DNA of 64,000 nt, taken from positions 4,398,849 to 4,462,848 of the forward strand of contig JARUPZ010000017.1 in the NCBI GenBank assembly GCA_031213475.1. Direction: 5' to 3'. Below the pieces are notes generated by a model. That model was not told the origin of the DNA, did not search any database, and saw only the letters and a list, made by a program, of their open reading frames with translations. Position numbers and translations under genes: made by a program. How positions within the stretch are numbered: position 1 is the first letter of the stretch; the number at the start of each line of letters is the position of its first letter. The DNA comes from Nereocystis luetkeana (lineage: Eukaryota > Sar > Phaeophyceae > Laminariales > Laminariaceae). This document shows positions 11,721 through 23,462 of the stretch, piece by piece.

Positions 11721-11977
11721 GTGAAGTGCCGCAAAGCATGCCCAAACTTTCAGGGGGCGTTCTACGATAGACGTATCACATCTGGGAGAACAAAATATTT
11801 CTTCTGAGCCTCCACGGCGTCTTTACCGGGCGCAGGTTGAAGGATGTCCATGTAACTTGTGCTCTACATTTTTGGGCTTAATGCGTACGCACAGGTACGG
11901 AACGCGTGTAGCATCAGTCGTATTCTTATGTTAGTCCCTGTTGAATTCCGATTTATACCTTAGGTGGGGGGCGGGGG

Positions 11978-12312
11978 TTAGGAGCCTCAGAGAGATAGAG
12001 ATGAACCTCTATCGTAGAACGCCTCTTCACAACACCGTTCAATACACGCGTCAAGAGACGGGGACGCGTTCAACGATATATATATAGCACCTTTCCGCGA
12101 AAACGTTGTCTGAATGACGGGGCTCCATTAACACAAATCGTCGGAATGCCTATCTTGTTTCGAAAGATGACGTAATTGTATACTTGAGCCATGGGATTAT
12201 TCATCGGGATAAAAATTCATTTTTGCTGAAGTTAGTTTTTGGGTGAGGTATGGAGCTCCTTAAGTGAGGAGCCTCAGAAAATGTGGGGTGAACCTCTATC
12301 GTAGAACGCCGG
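11978..12312. repeat. Dispersed repeat C, copy 1
   Basis: A segment of about 250 bp (12060-12310) matches 44432-44680. Shared strings include 'gaatgacggg', 'atcgtcggaatgcc' and 'gagctccttaagtgaggagc'. A short direct repeat ('gaacctctatcgtagaacgc') occurs at both edges (about 12005-12025 and 12291-12310). No TIRs were seen; it is an unclassified element. Confidence 0.65.
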
Positions 12313-12770
12313 GATATTCGAAATCAGAGCGCAACCAGTTCGAGGTAAACGTCAGCCACTCGCCCGCAGCTGTAAACCCGTACAATGTGTCACGTGCCCG
12401 CACTATGCCACCGGTATACAATGAGTGCTGGCCTGATGTCAGCGAGCGAGCGACCACGACAGCGACTCCGCCGACGAAAGAGTTTCCCAGACGGATGGCT
12501 ACGACATGCTGTGGGGAATCCGATCCAATAGCCCCTCGCAAAAGGTTAGTGCTTCCAATATTCCGTCCGAACCTCTCGTATCCGGTCGATTTCATGTACC
12601 CCAGGATAAGAGCGAACGCATATTCTAATTCGGGGTACTGTCCCGCTACGTGGAGCGAGCAAAAGCTCGTAAAGTCAATAAATTCGAGCGGAATGTAGGG
12701 AATCAAATTTCGTGCCAAGCGAATTTTCCCGTTCGCGGGTCGAATCTCTTCGTGCTCGCCACCTTGTTAC
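12296..12770 (-). CDS. Possible coding exon, unknown protein
   Basis: A minus-strand frame is open from a TAA near 12771 to the stop at 12296 without an upstream ATG, so if real it is an internal or terminal exon. The roughly 155-residue translation has normal composition, with hydrophobic stretches (for example IPLEFIDFTSFCSLHVAG and FVGGVAVVVARSL) and no low complexity, unlike neighbouring frames. I do not recognise the family. Its last codons run into dispersed repeat C, so the 3' end may be chance extension. Splice sites were not established. Confidence 0.3.
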
Positions 12771-14639
12771 GGGTTACCGTGACACAGTGGAGGCCGAAAC
12801 GGCCTCGATTCACAAGGTTTTTTTGGCGTGGAGGAAGAGTGAAAACTTGTGACGTTTGATATGAACAAGGTGGTTTTGTGTTTTCTGGCACAAACACACT
12901 TCTCAATCAAGGGACCATAACGATCACAATAGAATCTCGATGCGATCTGCGGGAGCATTCCCATGCCAGGTGGTAAACTGGAGCTGTGCGGCTCGAGGTC
13001 GATGCATCGCGTCAGCGGAAAAAGTAGTGGATTGTGAAATACAAGAACAAAAAAAGAAAAAAAATGTCTGGTCGGAAACGGCCTGCGGTGTCACCCGGGT
13101 ATCTTGCCCTCAGGCCGCAACAACGACCAACCGCCATGAAAGCAAGCATTGCCCTACATACCGTGTGCAAGAGCAATATTATGCTCGAAACGCTCTTTGT
13201 CGGTGGGCAGTCATGGTAAATTCGCAGGTGGTTTGGTGTACGGTTGTTGCGGTTATGATTCAAAACACGGTGTCCACCATACGACGACAGTTCGAAAGAC
13301 CTACACCTCCTAACGGATAAGGCCGTTGGGAGAACGATCGGCTGGTGTGATAAAACGAGGCATATTCGTCACATATAGAACACGCCTGGACGGGAGGCGC
13401 TTCTCGCGACACCGCGTGCGATCGCCTCTGACATCGCCTCAAGTCTGCGTCCTGACTCACTCATTTGACCGGGTGTAGGCGAGACCGTGAACGAAGGCTT
13501 TTCTTTGAAAACCTCGTGACTCGATTACCAACGAAATTGGGGGAACATCCGACGTATGAAACTCGCCTCGGCGAAAACATTTTGGCGCTGACCCCCTCAC
13601 ACCTGCAAAAGGAATCCCACACAAAGTTCAAGTAATTTCCACCAAAAAATGTGGGTGGTCAAGTTTTTTTACTTCCGTTTTCTTTTACGATGGACGCCTG
13701 CAGACTGGGTAACCCACTGTACACGACCAACAGCTGAAAGGCATCGCCTGGCATGTCGCGTGGGTTGAGGGTTCGCACCTAACGTCTAACGTAATTCCAA
13801 AACACGGACGCCGATATCTAGATGTATACACATATGTTTGTCGATTTTTCGTACTTTTGACAACTTTTCCCTTCGTAAGAGCACTTTTCGGCAAAACACC
13901 AAGCACTCGGGCACATGAAGCCCGGCCGGACACATTGGTCGAGGTCTCGGCGCGATCCGTGCACTCTGGAGCGCGTGGCAGGCGCTCAAAGTTTTTTTTT
14001 TCCCGCGGGAGGGGATGAGACCATTTCCCTGGTTTCAGCACGAGAGGCATTATTTTGTACGTAGGTACCTCTGAAATGTCGTCATACTTTGGTATTCCAT
14101 GTACTCGTAGTATTATACGCGCCGGTACTTTTTTTTGCGCCTGAACACAACACACAATACAGACAACAGACAGTCCAATACAGCGGCAGAGCAGAGAGCG
14201 TGGCTGCATACGGCACTACAACCCCGCCGTCCAGCAGTGTTAGCAGCAACATCAGCACAGTGGTCAGCCACGGGAACGTGTGGCAGGTCTGCATGCTGCT
14301 GTATTGCTGTGGCTATTTGCTATTTTTCTGATCCGAGATCGATCAGCCCGCAACAACACACCTCTCTCGTCTGACGCTCTGACGCTGTGCGCGATCGTGC
14401 GATAGTACCAACATGTTGGGGCTGTTGCACACACCAGTGCGACTCCGGCAACAGACAGCACGAGCAGCGCAGAGAGCGTGCTGACTGCCAGCAAACTGCA
14501 GCATCAACAGTCGGCAACACCGTGCACGCGTGGTAGAGCCGCGCGCTGTACGGTAGATGGAGACTGTCTGTGCTTGCTGCGCAACAGAGATGTCAGGAAA
14601 CAGACTTTTTAGCCCATTATATCGAGAGATGGAAAGCAA
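12771..14639. other. No recognisable gene
   Basis: Both strands were read; frames of 60-170 codons are overlapping and without recognised motifs. The stretch contains ordinary mixed-composition DNA. Confidence 0.45.
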
Positions 14640-14775
14640 GTTTGCCTTGACATGCCTCGACTGACACCAAAATACTGCTAGGTTTTAGTGTAGAACACTC
14701 GGCCATACACCCTTGCGACAGTTCACGTTTTGCCTTGATTGACATGTCTCCTGACATCTTTGGTGTGTGACACGG
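14640..14775. repeat. Dispersed repeat D, copy 1
   Basis: It matches 46745-46870: both have 'cgactgacaccaaa' or 'cgactgagaccaaa', then 'ctaggtttYagtgt', 'cactcggcc' and 'gacatRtMtcctgaYat'. About 130 bp, diverged. Family unknown. Confidence 0.6.
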
Positions 14776-15516
14776 CACAAATTGCTTTCTACCGCTGCTG
14801 CTGCTGACGTGCTCTTCTGTTTTTTTGCGCTATAGACAGACTGCAGCAGAGCAGCAACAGTGAAGCAGTGGTGCGATGCCTGCAGCAGCGGAGAGCCCAG
14901 CCGCCAGGAAGTATATGCCTACGAGGACCTGTTGCTCGTTGCTATTGTCGTGTTGCCCGCTACGCACCAGGCACACAGCTACTTGCTCGGCTTGCTGCAG
15001 TCTGCAGGCATTTTTTTCCTGTTTATTCTTGGTGTAGTACAAGCTCTCATGCCACCACAGGTATAAAATCAGGTCATGTACACTACGTACGTCGTTCGCA
15101 CCATTAATAGTATGTTTGCCACCCGACATATGTAGTGTTGATCTAGAAAACGACCGCACAATTATCGTACGGCGAAGCACTGGCTGCTGTTTACCCTATT
15201 GTTGCTGCTGTACACGGGCTTTTCCAACAGAGAACACAGTAATAGTAGTGAAATGTGATAATTATACCTGAGGTTCTTACTGGGGCGCCATCTTGAAACA
15301 ACCTAGAGCATAGGCTTTTATATAGGATTTAGTGTAGAGATTACCACGTAGCCGTTTACTTGACCCAATTTTCTTAGCGTTCTCCAAAAAATAAGCATTA
15401 GGTTTTTATTGGGCACTTTCTTATTGGCGGCCCTATACTGTACAGTACAAGGTATAGCAGTACCTGTGCTACCGGTACCCTCTTTTATATATTAACTACA
15501 ACTATTAATAAGTAAT
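14776..15516. other. No recognisable gene
   Basis: CTG/CAG-containing but unordered DNA; no open frame with recognisable domains. Confidence 0.45.
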
Positions 15517-15736
15517 GTGAACGTGTTACCTACTGAGCTATAGGGGTAAAAGGCCGATCGATTACCCAGCCCAGGGTAATTCTTGTAACGCTCTCCCCCC
15601 CGTCTAAACGGCGGGGTCTTGTGATTTCACGCGCAGGTTCGAGTCCTGCCGACGACGCCAAATGTGAAGGTGCTACCTACTGAGCTATAGGGGTAAAAGA
15701 CCGATCGATTACCCAGCCCAGGGTAATCCTTGTAAC
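15517..15736. repeat. Direct repeat pair carrying tRNA D-arm-like sequence
   Basis: Two copies of about 70 bp (15517-15586 and 15660-15735) share 'ctactgagctataggggtaa' and 'gatcgattacccagcccagg'. On the minus strand each contains TATAGCTCAGTAGGTAGCA or a one-base variant, which fits the 5' part and D arm (A box) of a tRNA. The copies flank the tRNA 3'-half-like segment at 15601-15660. Confidence 0.6.
15601..15660 (+). pseudogene. tRNA 3'-half-like fragment with encoded CCA
   Basis: A perfect T arm is visible: GCAGG, loop TTCGAGT, CCTGC (15632-15648), followed by seven acceptor-like bases, a discriminator-like G and CCA. No matching 5' acceptor or D arm lies upstream on the same strand, so it is not an intact tRNA gene. 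Encoded CCA suggests a bacterial-type or organellar source. The amino-acid identity is not assignable by eye. Confidence 0.45.
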
Positions 15737-15917
15737 AATAATGACACTATTTCCACAAACTGTTTTAACTGCACCAGCAGTGCAGCAGTTATGTCCTCAT
15801 AAATTTGTGTGTGTGTTCTTTACATTAATCATGATGGGTGGGATATTCTAAACAGGTGGGCAGGTATTTTATATGAGTATGTTGTATCAGTCGTATTTCG
15901 TTCTCGCGCCACTCCCC

Positions 15918-16161
15918 TAAAAAAAAGGGATTCAATTGTTGAGAGCGCCTTGCAGCGTGGGTAGGCACAATTCGATGCGAGTCGACGAGGGAAGAAAAGG
16001 CTGAAATCTTCTCGCGATAAAAATGAAGGCACGTACCGTAGCGGGAAGGGGGGAGAAGAGCCTGCTATGTGACCCCGGATCTGAGTTACGAGTTGGAAGG
16101 AGAGAGAGAAAAAGATGTGCGAAGATAATGAATGGGATGGGAAAAAAAAAAAAAAAAAAAA
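15918..16161 (+). mobile_element. SINE, body-only copy (5' truncated)
   Basis: The body matches the complete SINE at 58111-58460: 'ggattcaattgttgagagcg', 'gcacaattcgatgcgagtcg', 'aaatgaaggcacgtaccgta' and 'tgaccccggatctgagttac'. The tRNA-like head is missing and the copy ends in a run of more than 15 A at 16141-16160, the expected 3' tail. Confidence 0.8.
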
Positions 16162-17439
16162 ATGGGCACTTCCCGGAGGGCAACCTTGAAGTATGTAGAT
16201 TTGCCGCCACTTCGCATCAGTAAACTGCTGTGTATCTTACTTTTTATAAAATTATGCAATACGTCAGCTGTGAGTTCGATTGATTACATAGAACTTTGTA
16301 AGCTGCGTAATATGTCTCGTCTATATCCCATTTTTACTGAATTTCCAAATTTTATGGTAAGCTGTTCGCGCGAATTCTATATAGTCCCTTGTCAAGGATA
16401 TAGGCCAGTGACTCCCCTGGATGCTGCCTGGGTCAACAGGACAATTTACATATTCATCCCGCGCACTGATACTATATAACCCGGATAAGGGAGGGTACCA
16501 TGACTTTGCAACATGTTGAAGTCTTTTCATTTTACCAATAATGATTCACCTGTTGAATTTTTGTATGGGATGGTTCCAAGAGTAATTTTTCGGGGGATGA
16601 CCTGCTGCTGTAGTCGCTGCTGCTGTGATGCTCGGATTGTATTGTATATGGCTTGAGGTGGCACCTAAATCAGGCATAGGTATTCCCGAAATGATATGGT
16701 GATTTAATATTTACGGAATTACCACTCAGCAGTGGTAAAATAGGCATTGATCTACTTCGTATAATTTGGTCTGAAATTTGTCGCAGTTACTATTGAATCT
16801 ACTTCACATCGAAAGTGTATACCAGGTATGTACATACCTGGTACTCGTACCCGGTATAGTTAACTATTATTCCTGGTATGCAGATGTCAGGTGGAGTTTT
16901 TCGGGGAAATGAGCTGCTGCTGCTGTTGCTGTCACCGATGATGCGATGTTAACATATTGTTCGTACTATCGATATCAATAATGAACCATGAGATAAACGA
17001 CAAAGACTATCGTCTTCCTATTCGCGTTAAGACTATCGTCTTCCTCCTATTCGCGAAAAGTTCTGAAACTGCTGTGCTTGTATACCATGTTTGAGGAATT
17101 TCCAGCAAGAAGTTATGTGTTTCAGATGTGTACCTACTTTTGATACAACTTTCAGCAAATAAATTATTTCTAGATGCGAGAGAAATGCAATATGCGGCGT
17201 GACTCGAATTTGTTCCTGCTTATCGATATGCTGTACGCAAGGTATTCGACGTATCACCATGAGCACCGATGCAGAGGATGTTGACACGTATCGGTGCTAG
17301 AAACGTTGCGAAAGTACGCGATGTTGACAAGTTAACCAGCCTGCCAAATGTATCCACCCGTAACGTGTGTATTGTCTCCCTCTCTAACAGCAACTCGTCC
17401 GCGAGTCTGACAGCGGAGGTTGAGCAGTAAAGCTAATTA
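16162..17439. other. No recognisable gene
   Basis: AT-rich intergenic DNA. A two-copy tandem repeat ('agactatcgtcttcct', near 17006 and 17032) is the only structure noticed. Confidence 0.45.
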
Positions 17440-17645
17440 CCATTATGCGTGTTTCTGTGTGGAGCATTCAACGGGTTGTGACATGTTTTGTCTACCACTT
17501 CCCTTGTTCGACTTGTACTCTTCATTTTCGTCCTTTTCTTGTGTGTTCTACCTTAATACATATAGATATATACTCCCGGGGGCTTTCTATGAACAGACTC
17601 AGGCTCGGCCCATCACATCAGTGAGTGCATCGAACGCGCTAGCGA
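17440..17645 (+). repeat. Dispersed repeat E, copy 1
   Basis: It matches 21005-21205 over about 200 bp: 'atgcgtgtttct', 'gtggagc', 'ttcaacgggt' and, at the 3' end, 'gactcaggctcggcccatca' followed by 'agtgcatcgaacg'. It is unclassified; the shared sharp 3' end suggests a mobile element. Confidence 0.65.
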
Positions 17646-17717
17646 ACTTTTCAAATGGAACGTACTCGCTGATTGTTGACGGGGGCTCTCTGGGAGAGAC
17701 ACGAGTCTCGCCTATGA

Positions 17718-18240
17718 GTGCAAGTGAAATGGCCCCAATCGGCAAGGGTGAGATCGGATGCAGAAGGTGCCAGCGGACTGGTCATGCCCACACCGCTGTG
17801 TAGGGCGGTCGTGCACCTCATGGACGCTCCGACCCCACCGCTCCACGCCTGCTTCGAAGTCAAACCCCTGCCTCCTGGCTACCACTACGTCGACTTCAGT
17901 CGTGTCGTCAACCGGTGCCGAGCTGGCATCCCTGCCACCGCAGCAGTGGATCGCAGATCGGAGACAGCGACAACTCGAGCAGCAGCTACAGCAGCAGCAA
18001 CAACAGCAACAGTGGCTCGACCAACAGTTCACCAACAACCGCAATTCAAGCAGCAGCTCAACATCCGACGGCAGCAACTCGAACGGGAGTGGCCCGACCA
18101 GAAGCAGCAGCGGCAGCAGCAGTGCCTCCAGCGTGTGCAGCAGCAGCAGCAGCAACAACTGTGGCCGTTGGAGGTGCAAACGGGCAGTGTCCATGCCAAT
18201 ATATTGTGCCTCTTGGACACCTTCTGCGTAACGCCGGGCG
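17718..18240 (+). other. Q-rich possible coding fragment with CAG tract
   Basis: Two overlapping plus-strand frames give complementary plausible stretches. One runs through LPPQQWIADRRQRQLEQQL and a poly-Gln run, then turns Ser-rich near 18040. The other picks up with QFKQQLNIRRQQLEREWPD and a second poly-Gln run. Together they resemble one Gln-rich, coiled-coil-like protein split by a frameshift near 18035. Translated CAG tracts also give poly-Gln by chance, so this is uncertain. Confidence 0.25.
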
Positions 18241-18576
18241 AATGAATTTCCGGAGATTACACGTGGAAATGAGATGCATGCCCGCTCTGTCTCATCGGCC
18301 GATATCGCGGTGGGAGAGATTTCCCCGAATGGGGGAGATAATGTGCCAGATGGTACACACCGCGCGAACATGAAGACAAAGGAGTAAAACACGCGGGCGA
18401 TGCAGAGGTAGTCGCCCGGTGAGACTGAGCTGAAAGCTCCCAGGACCGACCTTGCCGATCATCGTCGACGCGGGAGGGATTTTCTCGCGCGCTTCTGCTC
18501 GACCGGCTGGAGTCGTCAGAGTATATCAAAGCTCAGCTCCAAGCAAAGCAAACAAAACCCAACCTGTTATCTTCCG

Positions 18577-19225
18577 TCAAGCTCACTGCTTTCAACTCTC
18601 GGTCTCCTTGTCCGCTTCTGTGTCGTCCTCAGGCGCAGCCTGGTCTGTGACCTTCGGCAAGCCATGCGGGCTAACCCTCCACTGCCTCTCTCCCTGTTTG
18701 GTCTCCGAATCCCTGTGGCCAACTTCGGCTCCGGACATCATCGCGGGGGTCTTCTTTTCCTCTCGATGTTTTCTGCACCGGAGTCGCCGTTCGGCTCCTC
18801 CTCGGATACAAGCACAACAGCGATGCTCTACTTGCTCCGATGCGCATCGCTTCCAACACCTCGTCTAGTCTCGCCTGTTGGGTGTTTCGTTCATCAGGCG
18901 AGGCAACAGGAGGGGTTGAAAGCGGTGCGCATCGGAGGAGGAAGTACAACATCGCTGTTGTGCTTGTGTCCGAGAAAGAGCCGTCCGGCGAACCCGGTGC
19001 TGAAAATATCCCGGAGGAAAAGAGGATCCCCGCGATGATGAAGGGGTGCCCGAAGCCGGGGCCACCGGCAACACGGAGAGCAAGGCGAGAGAGGGGCGAT
19101 TCAAGGGAGAGCCAACATGGCTGGCCGAGGGCCGCAGACCAGGCTGCGGCGGAGAACGACACAGAAACGGACACGAGTTGAAGAGCAGGACAAGGAGACC
19201 GAGAGTTAGAAGCAGTGAGGTTGAT
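18577..19225. repeat. Inverted repeat with about 300-bp arms
   Basis: The left arm (18577-18877) pairs with the right arm (18895-19225) around a 17-base loop. At the centre 'ctcgcctg' is met by 'caggcgag'. Further out, 'actctcggtctccttgtc' at left pairs with 'gacaaggagaccgagagt' at right. Arms differ by substitutions and indels. Each arm encodes a related peptide segment (IAVVLVSE-like) in outward phases, so a coding-like segment was duplicated in inverted orientation. A transcript would form a long hairpin. Confidence 0.8.
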
Positions 19226-19378
19226 GGAAAACTACAGTTTTTTTTTTTTTGTTTTGATTTCTTTTGTTGCGTTGGTTTTCGGTTGTATGATTTGGTTTTA
19301 CTGTGTACCGTATCGTTTTCGGGCCGACATTTTGAGATATGTTTTGTCAGCGGTATGGTTTTGATGACTGCTGTATCT

Positions 19379-19413
<35 letters not shown>

Positions 19414-20775
19414 CTCTGCACGACGACGTTGACTTGTCTATGAGTGGATCTGACGTTGGCAAGTGTTCAGAGGCAGCCTGATCCGGTAGCCCGCTGCCGT
19501 GTACTGACGAGTGTAGCTATGCTGTGCCGTTACTTTGTGTCGATATTTTGAGCAGAACCAGGACAAGGAGAACCACGTTTCAGTCATATGCGTGACCCCT
19601 GCTTGATGATGCTCGAAAAAATGATACATGACTGAAACCAAGCCATATTGCCATCGTGCTACGTGATATACGGGCGCTTACATGTGGGCTTATATTTGAG
19701 TGTGATTCACCTGTAGATTCTTAATAGTGGTTGATGACAGGGTGGTTAAAAGTTGAATGCATCATTTTTGGACTTCTGTCTTTTAGCGAATTATACAGAT
19801 ACGTACACATACACATAAAAGAAAAAAAAAACAGAAAAAAGTGTTCTTTTCATTGTAGGAAATGCAATAGTATCCAGTAAGGGGTTTGTGGGGCTTATGA
19901 CATCGGTGAGAATCCGGCGTGGTCCGTCCTGGCATTGTAGCGATGCGAGAGCCTATCTATAGCCATGGTAGAAGACCGGCAATGCATGGCATCAAGGACC
20001 CCCCTCCCTTCCCCCCCCCTGCTGTTTGCAATGCCAAGTCCGGGTAAGGAGGGCCATGTAGTGCTCCACTACGTAAACCTGGACTGGGTTTCTCAATTTT
20101 GTGGATTACTTCAGTTGAGGAGTCGATCGTGATTCATGAGCGATGCTTTCCCTCCCGTTCCCTTAATGCTGGAAGACTGCTGTGGCAGAAAAAGCTGAAA
20201 AATAGATTCTTGGGGTATTCGGAACTACTGTATAACAATATTATACTGAATACGTACGCACGTAATGCGGAAGTGAAATCTGTCGTATGCGAGGTCGTCC
20301 GAACTAGACTAGGGCGTTAATTCAGGGACGAAGTCTGGTTTCTCGTTGAGGTTTGACTTGATTTCGTGTGCTCCCTCTAGCGAGGCTACATAGGATTGGT
20401 GCTTCGTTGAGACGGAGACTTCATCCCACAAAATAACTGCAGTACTAAATGCTGAAATGAGTTGGTTTTTGATTTTCCGAGATTTGAGGAGTTGCTTTGT
20501 TGGGTTTTTCGAGCGCGTGGGGTCTTGGTTTTAATGTTGCTGAGCTTAGAGGAGCTGATTTCAAAGTTCCTCACATTAACGAGGTGTTATTGTTCGGGTT
20601 TTGGAGCAGCTGTTCTGGTTCTTGTTTTCTAAGATATGTAGACTAAGGTTCTATCTTCATGATATTTGAGACTCTGAAATTTGCATCATTCAAATTCGAG
20701 GTTGAGGCGTTGGGGATCTCGACTTGTCACCTTTGAGTGAAAAACTTGGATTTTAATTTTTGATGATCTTGACTT
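19226..20775. other. No recognisable gene; contains homopolymer runs
   Basis: T-rich start (19239-19250), a 30-base C run and AT-rich DNA. The frame at 20099-20320 has no recognised domain. Confidence 0.45.
19381..19410. repeat. Poly-C run of 30 bases
   Basis: Thirty consecutive C on the plus strand. Run length is likely polymorphic or uncertain in assembly. Confidence 0.9.
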
Positions 20776-20868
20776 GACCCCTTTAGAACCGCAGTCCCGT
20801 TTCGGGGACAAACTACTTGAAATTTGAGTGGTTTGTCCCCAACACGGGACTGCGGTTCTAAAAGGGTT
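20776..20868. mobile_element. MITE-like hairpin, family B copy 1
   Basis: Nearly the whole element is an inverted repeat: 'cctttagaaccgcagtcccg' at left pairs with 'cgggactgcggttctaaaag' at right, and 'ggggacaaact' pairs with 'gtttgtcccc'. About 93 bp with a short AT-rich loop. A second diverged copy is at 42561-42661. No coding capacity; the target duplication is not clear. Confidence 0.7.
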
Positions 20869-21004
20869 AACACCATGGTATTTTATCATGATCGAAGTAT
20901 ATTTTTATCCCATTCACTTAGTGGAGAGCAGAGGGGCTGTTCAGACTGCTCGCGTACTCGGTGCAGGGGTTCAATTGTAGTGGTATTTGGGAGTTCCACA
21001 CAGG

Positions 21005-21205
21005 AAATATGCGTGTTATGCGTGTTTCTATGTGGAGCGTTCAACGGGTCGTGGCATGTTGCGTCTACCGCTGCTCCCCTGTTCAGCTAGTATTGTTTGT
21101 TTTCTTCATTTTGTTGTGTGTTCTGCGTTTATATACATCTTGAGGGGCTTCTACGAACCGACTCAGGCTCGGCCCATCACATCAGTTAGTGCATCGAACG
21201 TTTTT
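21005..21205 (+). repeat. Dispersed repeat E, copy 2
   Basis: Diverged copy of 17440-17645 in the same orientation, sharing the 3' end 'gactcaggctcggcccatca'. Preceded within 140 bp by the family B hairpin. Confidence 0.65.
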
Positions 21206-22639
21206 TGTTTTTAAGGATTAAACACGAAGTGTCATTAATTGCGGCACCTCGCTGGTGCTCACGAGCGTTACCCCGGGAAGAAACATGCCAGTCGCCTCTA
21301 CGTACACCAGACGGTTACGCATAACCATCGCGTACATCTCGTACTCCCAACACTATACACCGGATCCAACGATACTCGGTGGCTCCTTAATGAAGGGGGT
21401 TCGTCAGTAGGATTCCTTGGCCGGAAAGCGCGACCCCAAGTCCTGCGGTAGGAAGGCCTGAAACCCGATCAAGATCAACGAGAGAAGGGAAAACGACCAT
21501 CTGAATCATGCGCGACAAAAAACGAGGCATACTCGTACCAGGAGGGGCAACGCAAGACACATGTGAGCCTAGGCTCATCAACGAGGTTTCAGCAACGCAA
21601 TCCATTGAGAAGGCTGCGCATTGCGACTACATACTACAGTCAACGATATTACTCCTGTGACAAGCACAGGTCAGTAACATCGGCAACTTCGATACACTCG
21701 TAGTACACCGTCGAGGTACGCTTAATACCAGGTACCAATACTCTGGTTTTGTAATTTCAGCACGATGCTCTGGCCAGCGCGCAAACGTAGACTCACGGGG
21801 AAACAGTGAGGTACCAGACGACCTGAACATTAAAAAAGGTGTGGCCGGCCCTCTTTGCGTTCTGTATCCATCCCAACGATATTTCACGGAGCCTAAGAAG
21901 ACATTCTTGGCGGCCACATACACTGAGTTTGTTAGCTCCGACCCGCTCCCCGCCACCCCGCCTGTGATGTATGTGTATTTTTCATGTTTCTGTTCGTACG
22001 TTTTTACCTACTGCTGTACACCCCGGTATAAAAACTGGCGGGCCCGTAGAGGTCTATTAATAGCACAACGTAAGGAAAACACTTACGCGATCCAGAGCTT
22101 GGCCAACACTCAAAGCAAGACGAGCGATCAGATAGCTGAGTGATTGACACCTTGAAAAAACAAATACCGGTTGGCCGGACATAGCCAACTTTTCAAATGT
22201 CAGATCAACTGTCGAATTAATGAGTGATTCGCAACCGAGTCGGATTTAGCTTGAAGCTAAACTAACCAAGATTTTGGCCGAAAAAAAGTATTTCAATCCG
22301 ATGGAATTCGACGTTCAGATCCAGCTCCTGAAGATGGTATTTGGGCGTTGAAATCAACCGTCCTCTCTGAGCCCAGTACCTAACGTAACTGGGAGTTAGA
22401 CATGTTCAAATGTACGAATAGTGGCTGCCCGCTTCTTGTCGCAAGACTGTCTGGGGCTAGTGTCCTCAAGTCGTATGACGAGGACTGATCTCACACGCCT
22501 GGCCGATGACGGTCTTTAGAGGCTAGCGCGCGAAGCTGCGGTTAGGCAGCCTGGGCTGTACTGATAACGAAGATGTGTAAGACGATGGTATCTCAGTTGT
22601 TGATTGTCGCTCTCGGGACTTGTTGGTGTTGTATCACGA
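21206..22639. other. No recognisable gene
   Basis: No conserved motif found. The minus-strand frame 21627-21956 and plus-strand frame 21841-22143 are unremarkable. The last part may belong to the copia LTR if that LTR extends left of 22640. Confidence 0.4.
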
Positions 22640-23116
22640 TGAACTGGTGAGAGTTCAGAGGAAGGGGGGTGATGGAGAGTGGCATCGCAAGGGGGGTTGC
22701 GCGCGCGTTCTCGTCCCACTGGACTGTCAGCTTATCTCGCTGCAACTTCCGCTATACCATCAACTTGTCAATTCAAATGCCATAGCGGCACAACTACTTG
22801 ATCGTCGAACCGTAACTTCGTTACTTATTGATTCGTCGAACCGTAACTTGCAGGTCTCGTCGTGGAACAAAATACGCACACGTTGCATATACGTATGACG
22901 TACGAGTACGACATCATGGCTTGTCATATCACTGCTGTAGAGCATCGATACAATAGGATACTGTCTCGTACAGAATGTATCCATTCCTAACACGAGTCCT
23001 CGAATGACTACAGCAGTCAGGCAACCCAATATACTGCTCGCTACTACCAGGCAGGTGCAGCTGCACAGTATTGATACAATCTAAGATACGTACTACCGCA
23101 TAGGAGTAATCTAACA
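22640..23116 (-). mobile_element. Ty1/copia LTR segment, left copy
   Basis: On the minus strand the LTR begins TGTTAGATTACTCC at 23116, directly after a polypurine tract, so this is a 3' LTR. The 477-bp segment to 22640 is repeated almost perfectly at 24662-25138; one difference noticed is 'catcatggc' here against 'catcatcgc'. Its left end is defined only by where the duplication stops, in a 'gatga' microhomology, so the true LTR may extend further left. Confidence 0.75.
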
Positions 23117-23130
23117 CTCTCCCTCAATTC
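23117..23130 (-). other. Polypurine tract of the copia element
   Basis: The minus-strand sequence TTGAGGGAGAG lies immediately before TGTTAG. A purine-rich tract directly upstream of a TG-starting LTR is the plus-strand priming site of copia elements. Confidence 0.7.
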
Positions 23131-23222
23131 GTGCAGCAGTATCATGTGCCGAGGTGATGCTACTACAGTGGGTCGGATGCCGTTCCAGTTTTGCGACTAC
23201 AGAAGAAACTTCGACTCAAGAT

Positions 23223-23462
23223 CTGATCATGGCTAACGATCACCAGCGCTTGTTGGAAACATCAATAAAAATTGCACTAAGGTGCTGATCATGGCTAACG
23301 ATCACCAGCACTCGTTGGAAACAGTAGAAATTGCACTAAGATGCTGATCATGGCTAACGATCATCAGCACTCGTTGGAAACAGTAGAAACTTTACTAAAG
23401 AGCTGATCATGGCTAACGATCATCAGCGCTTGTTGGAATCGACATCAATTCACGAAAACACT
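23223..23462 (-). repeat. Four-copy minisatellite, about 60-bp unit
   Basis: 'ctgatcatggctaacgatca' starts at 23223, 23285, 23344 and 23403 (periods 62, 59, 59). Units also share 'cgttggaaac' or a variant. It lies in the 3' untranslated part of the copia remnant, between its last open frame and the polypurine tract. Confidence 0.85.

Noticed and set aside
23223-23462. CRISPR-like array (regularly spaced about 20-base repeats)
   Set aside because: Only four units, similarity extends through the spacer parts, and it lies within a eukaryotic retrotransposon; it is a minisatellite.
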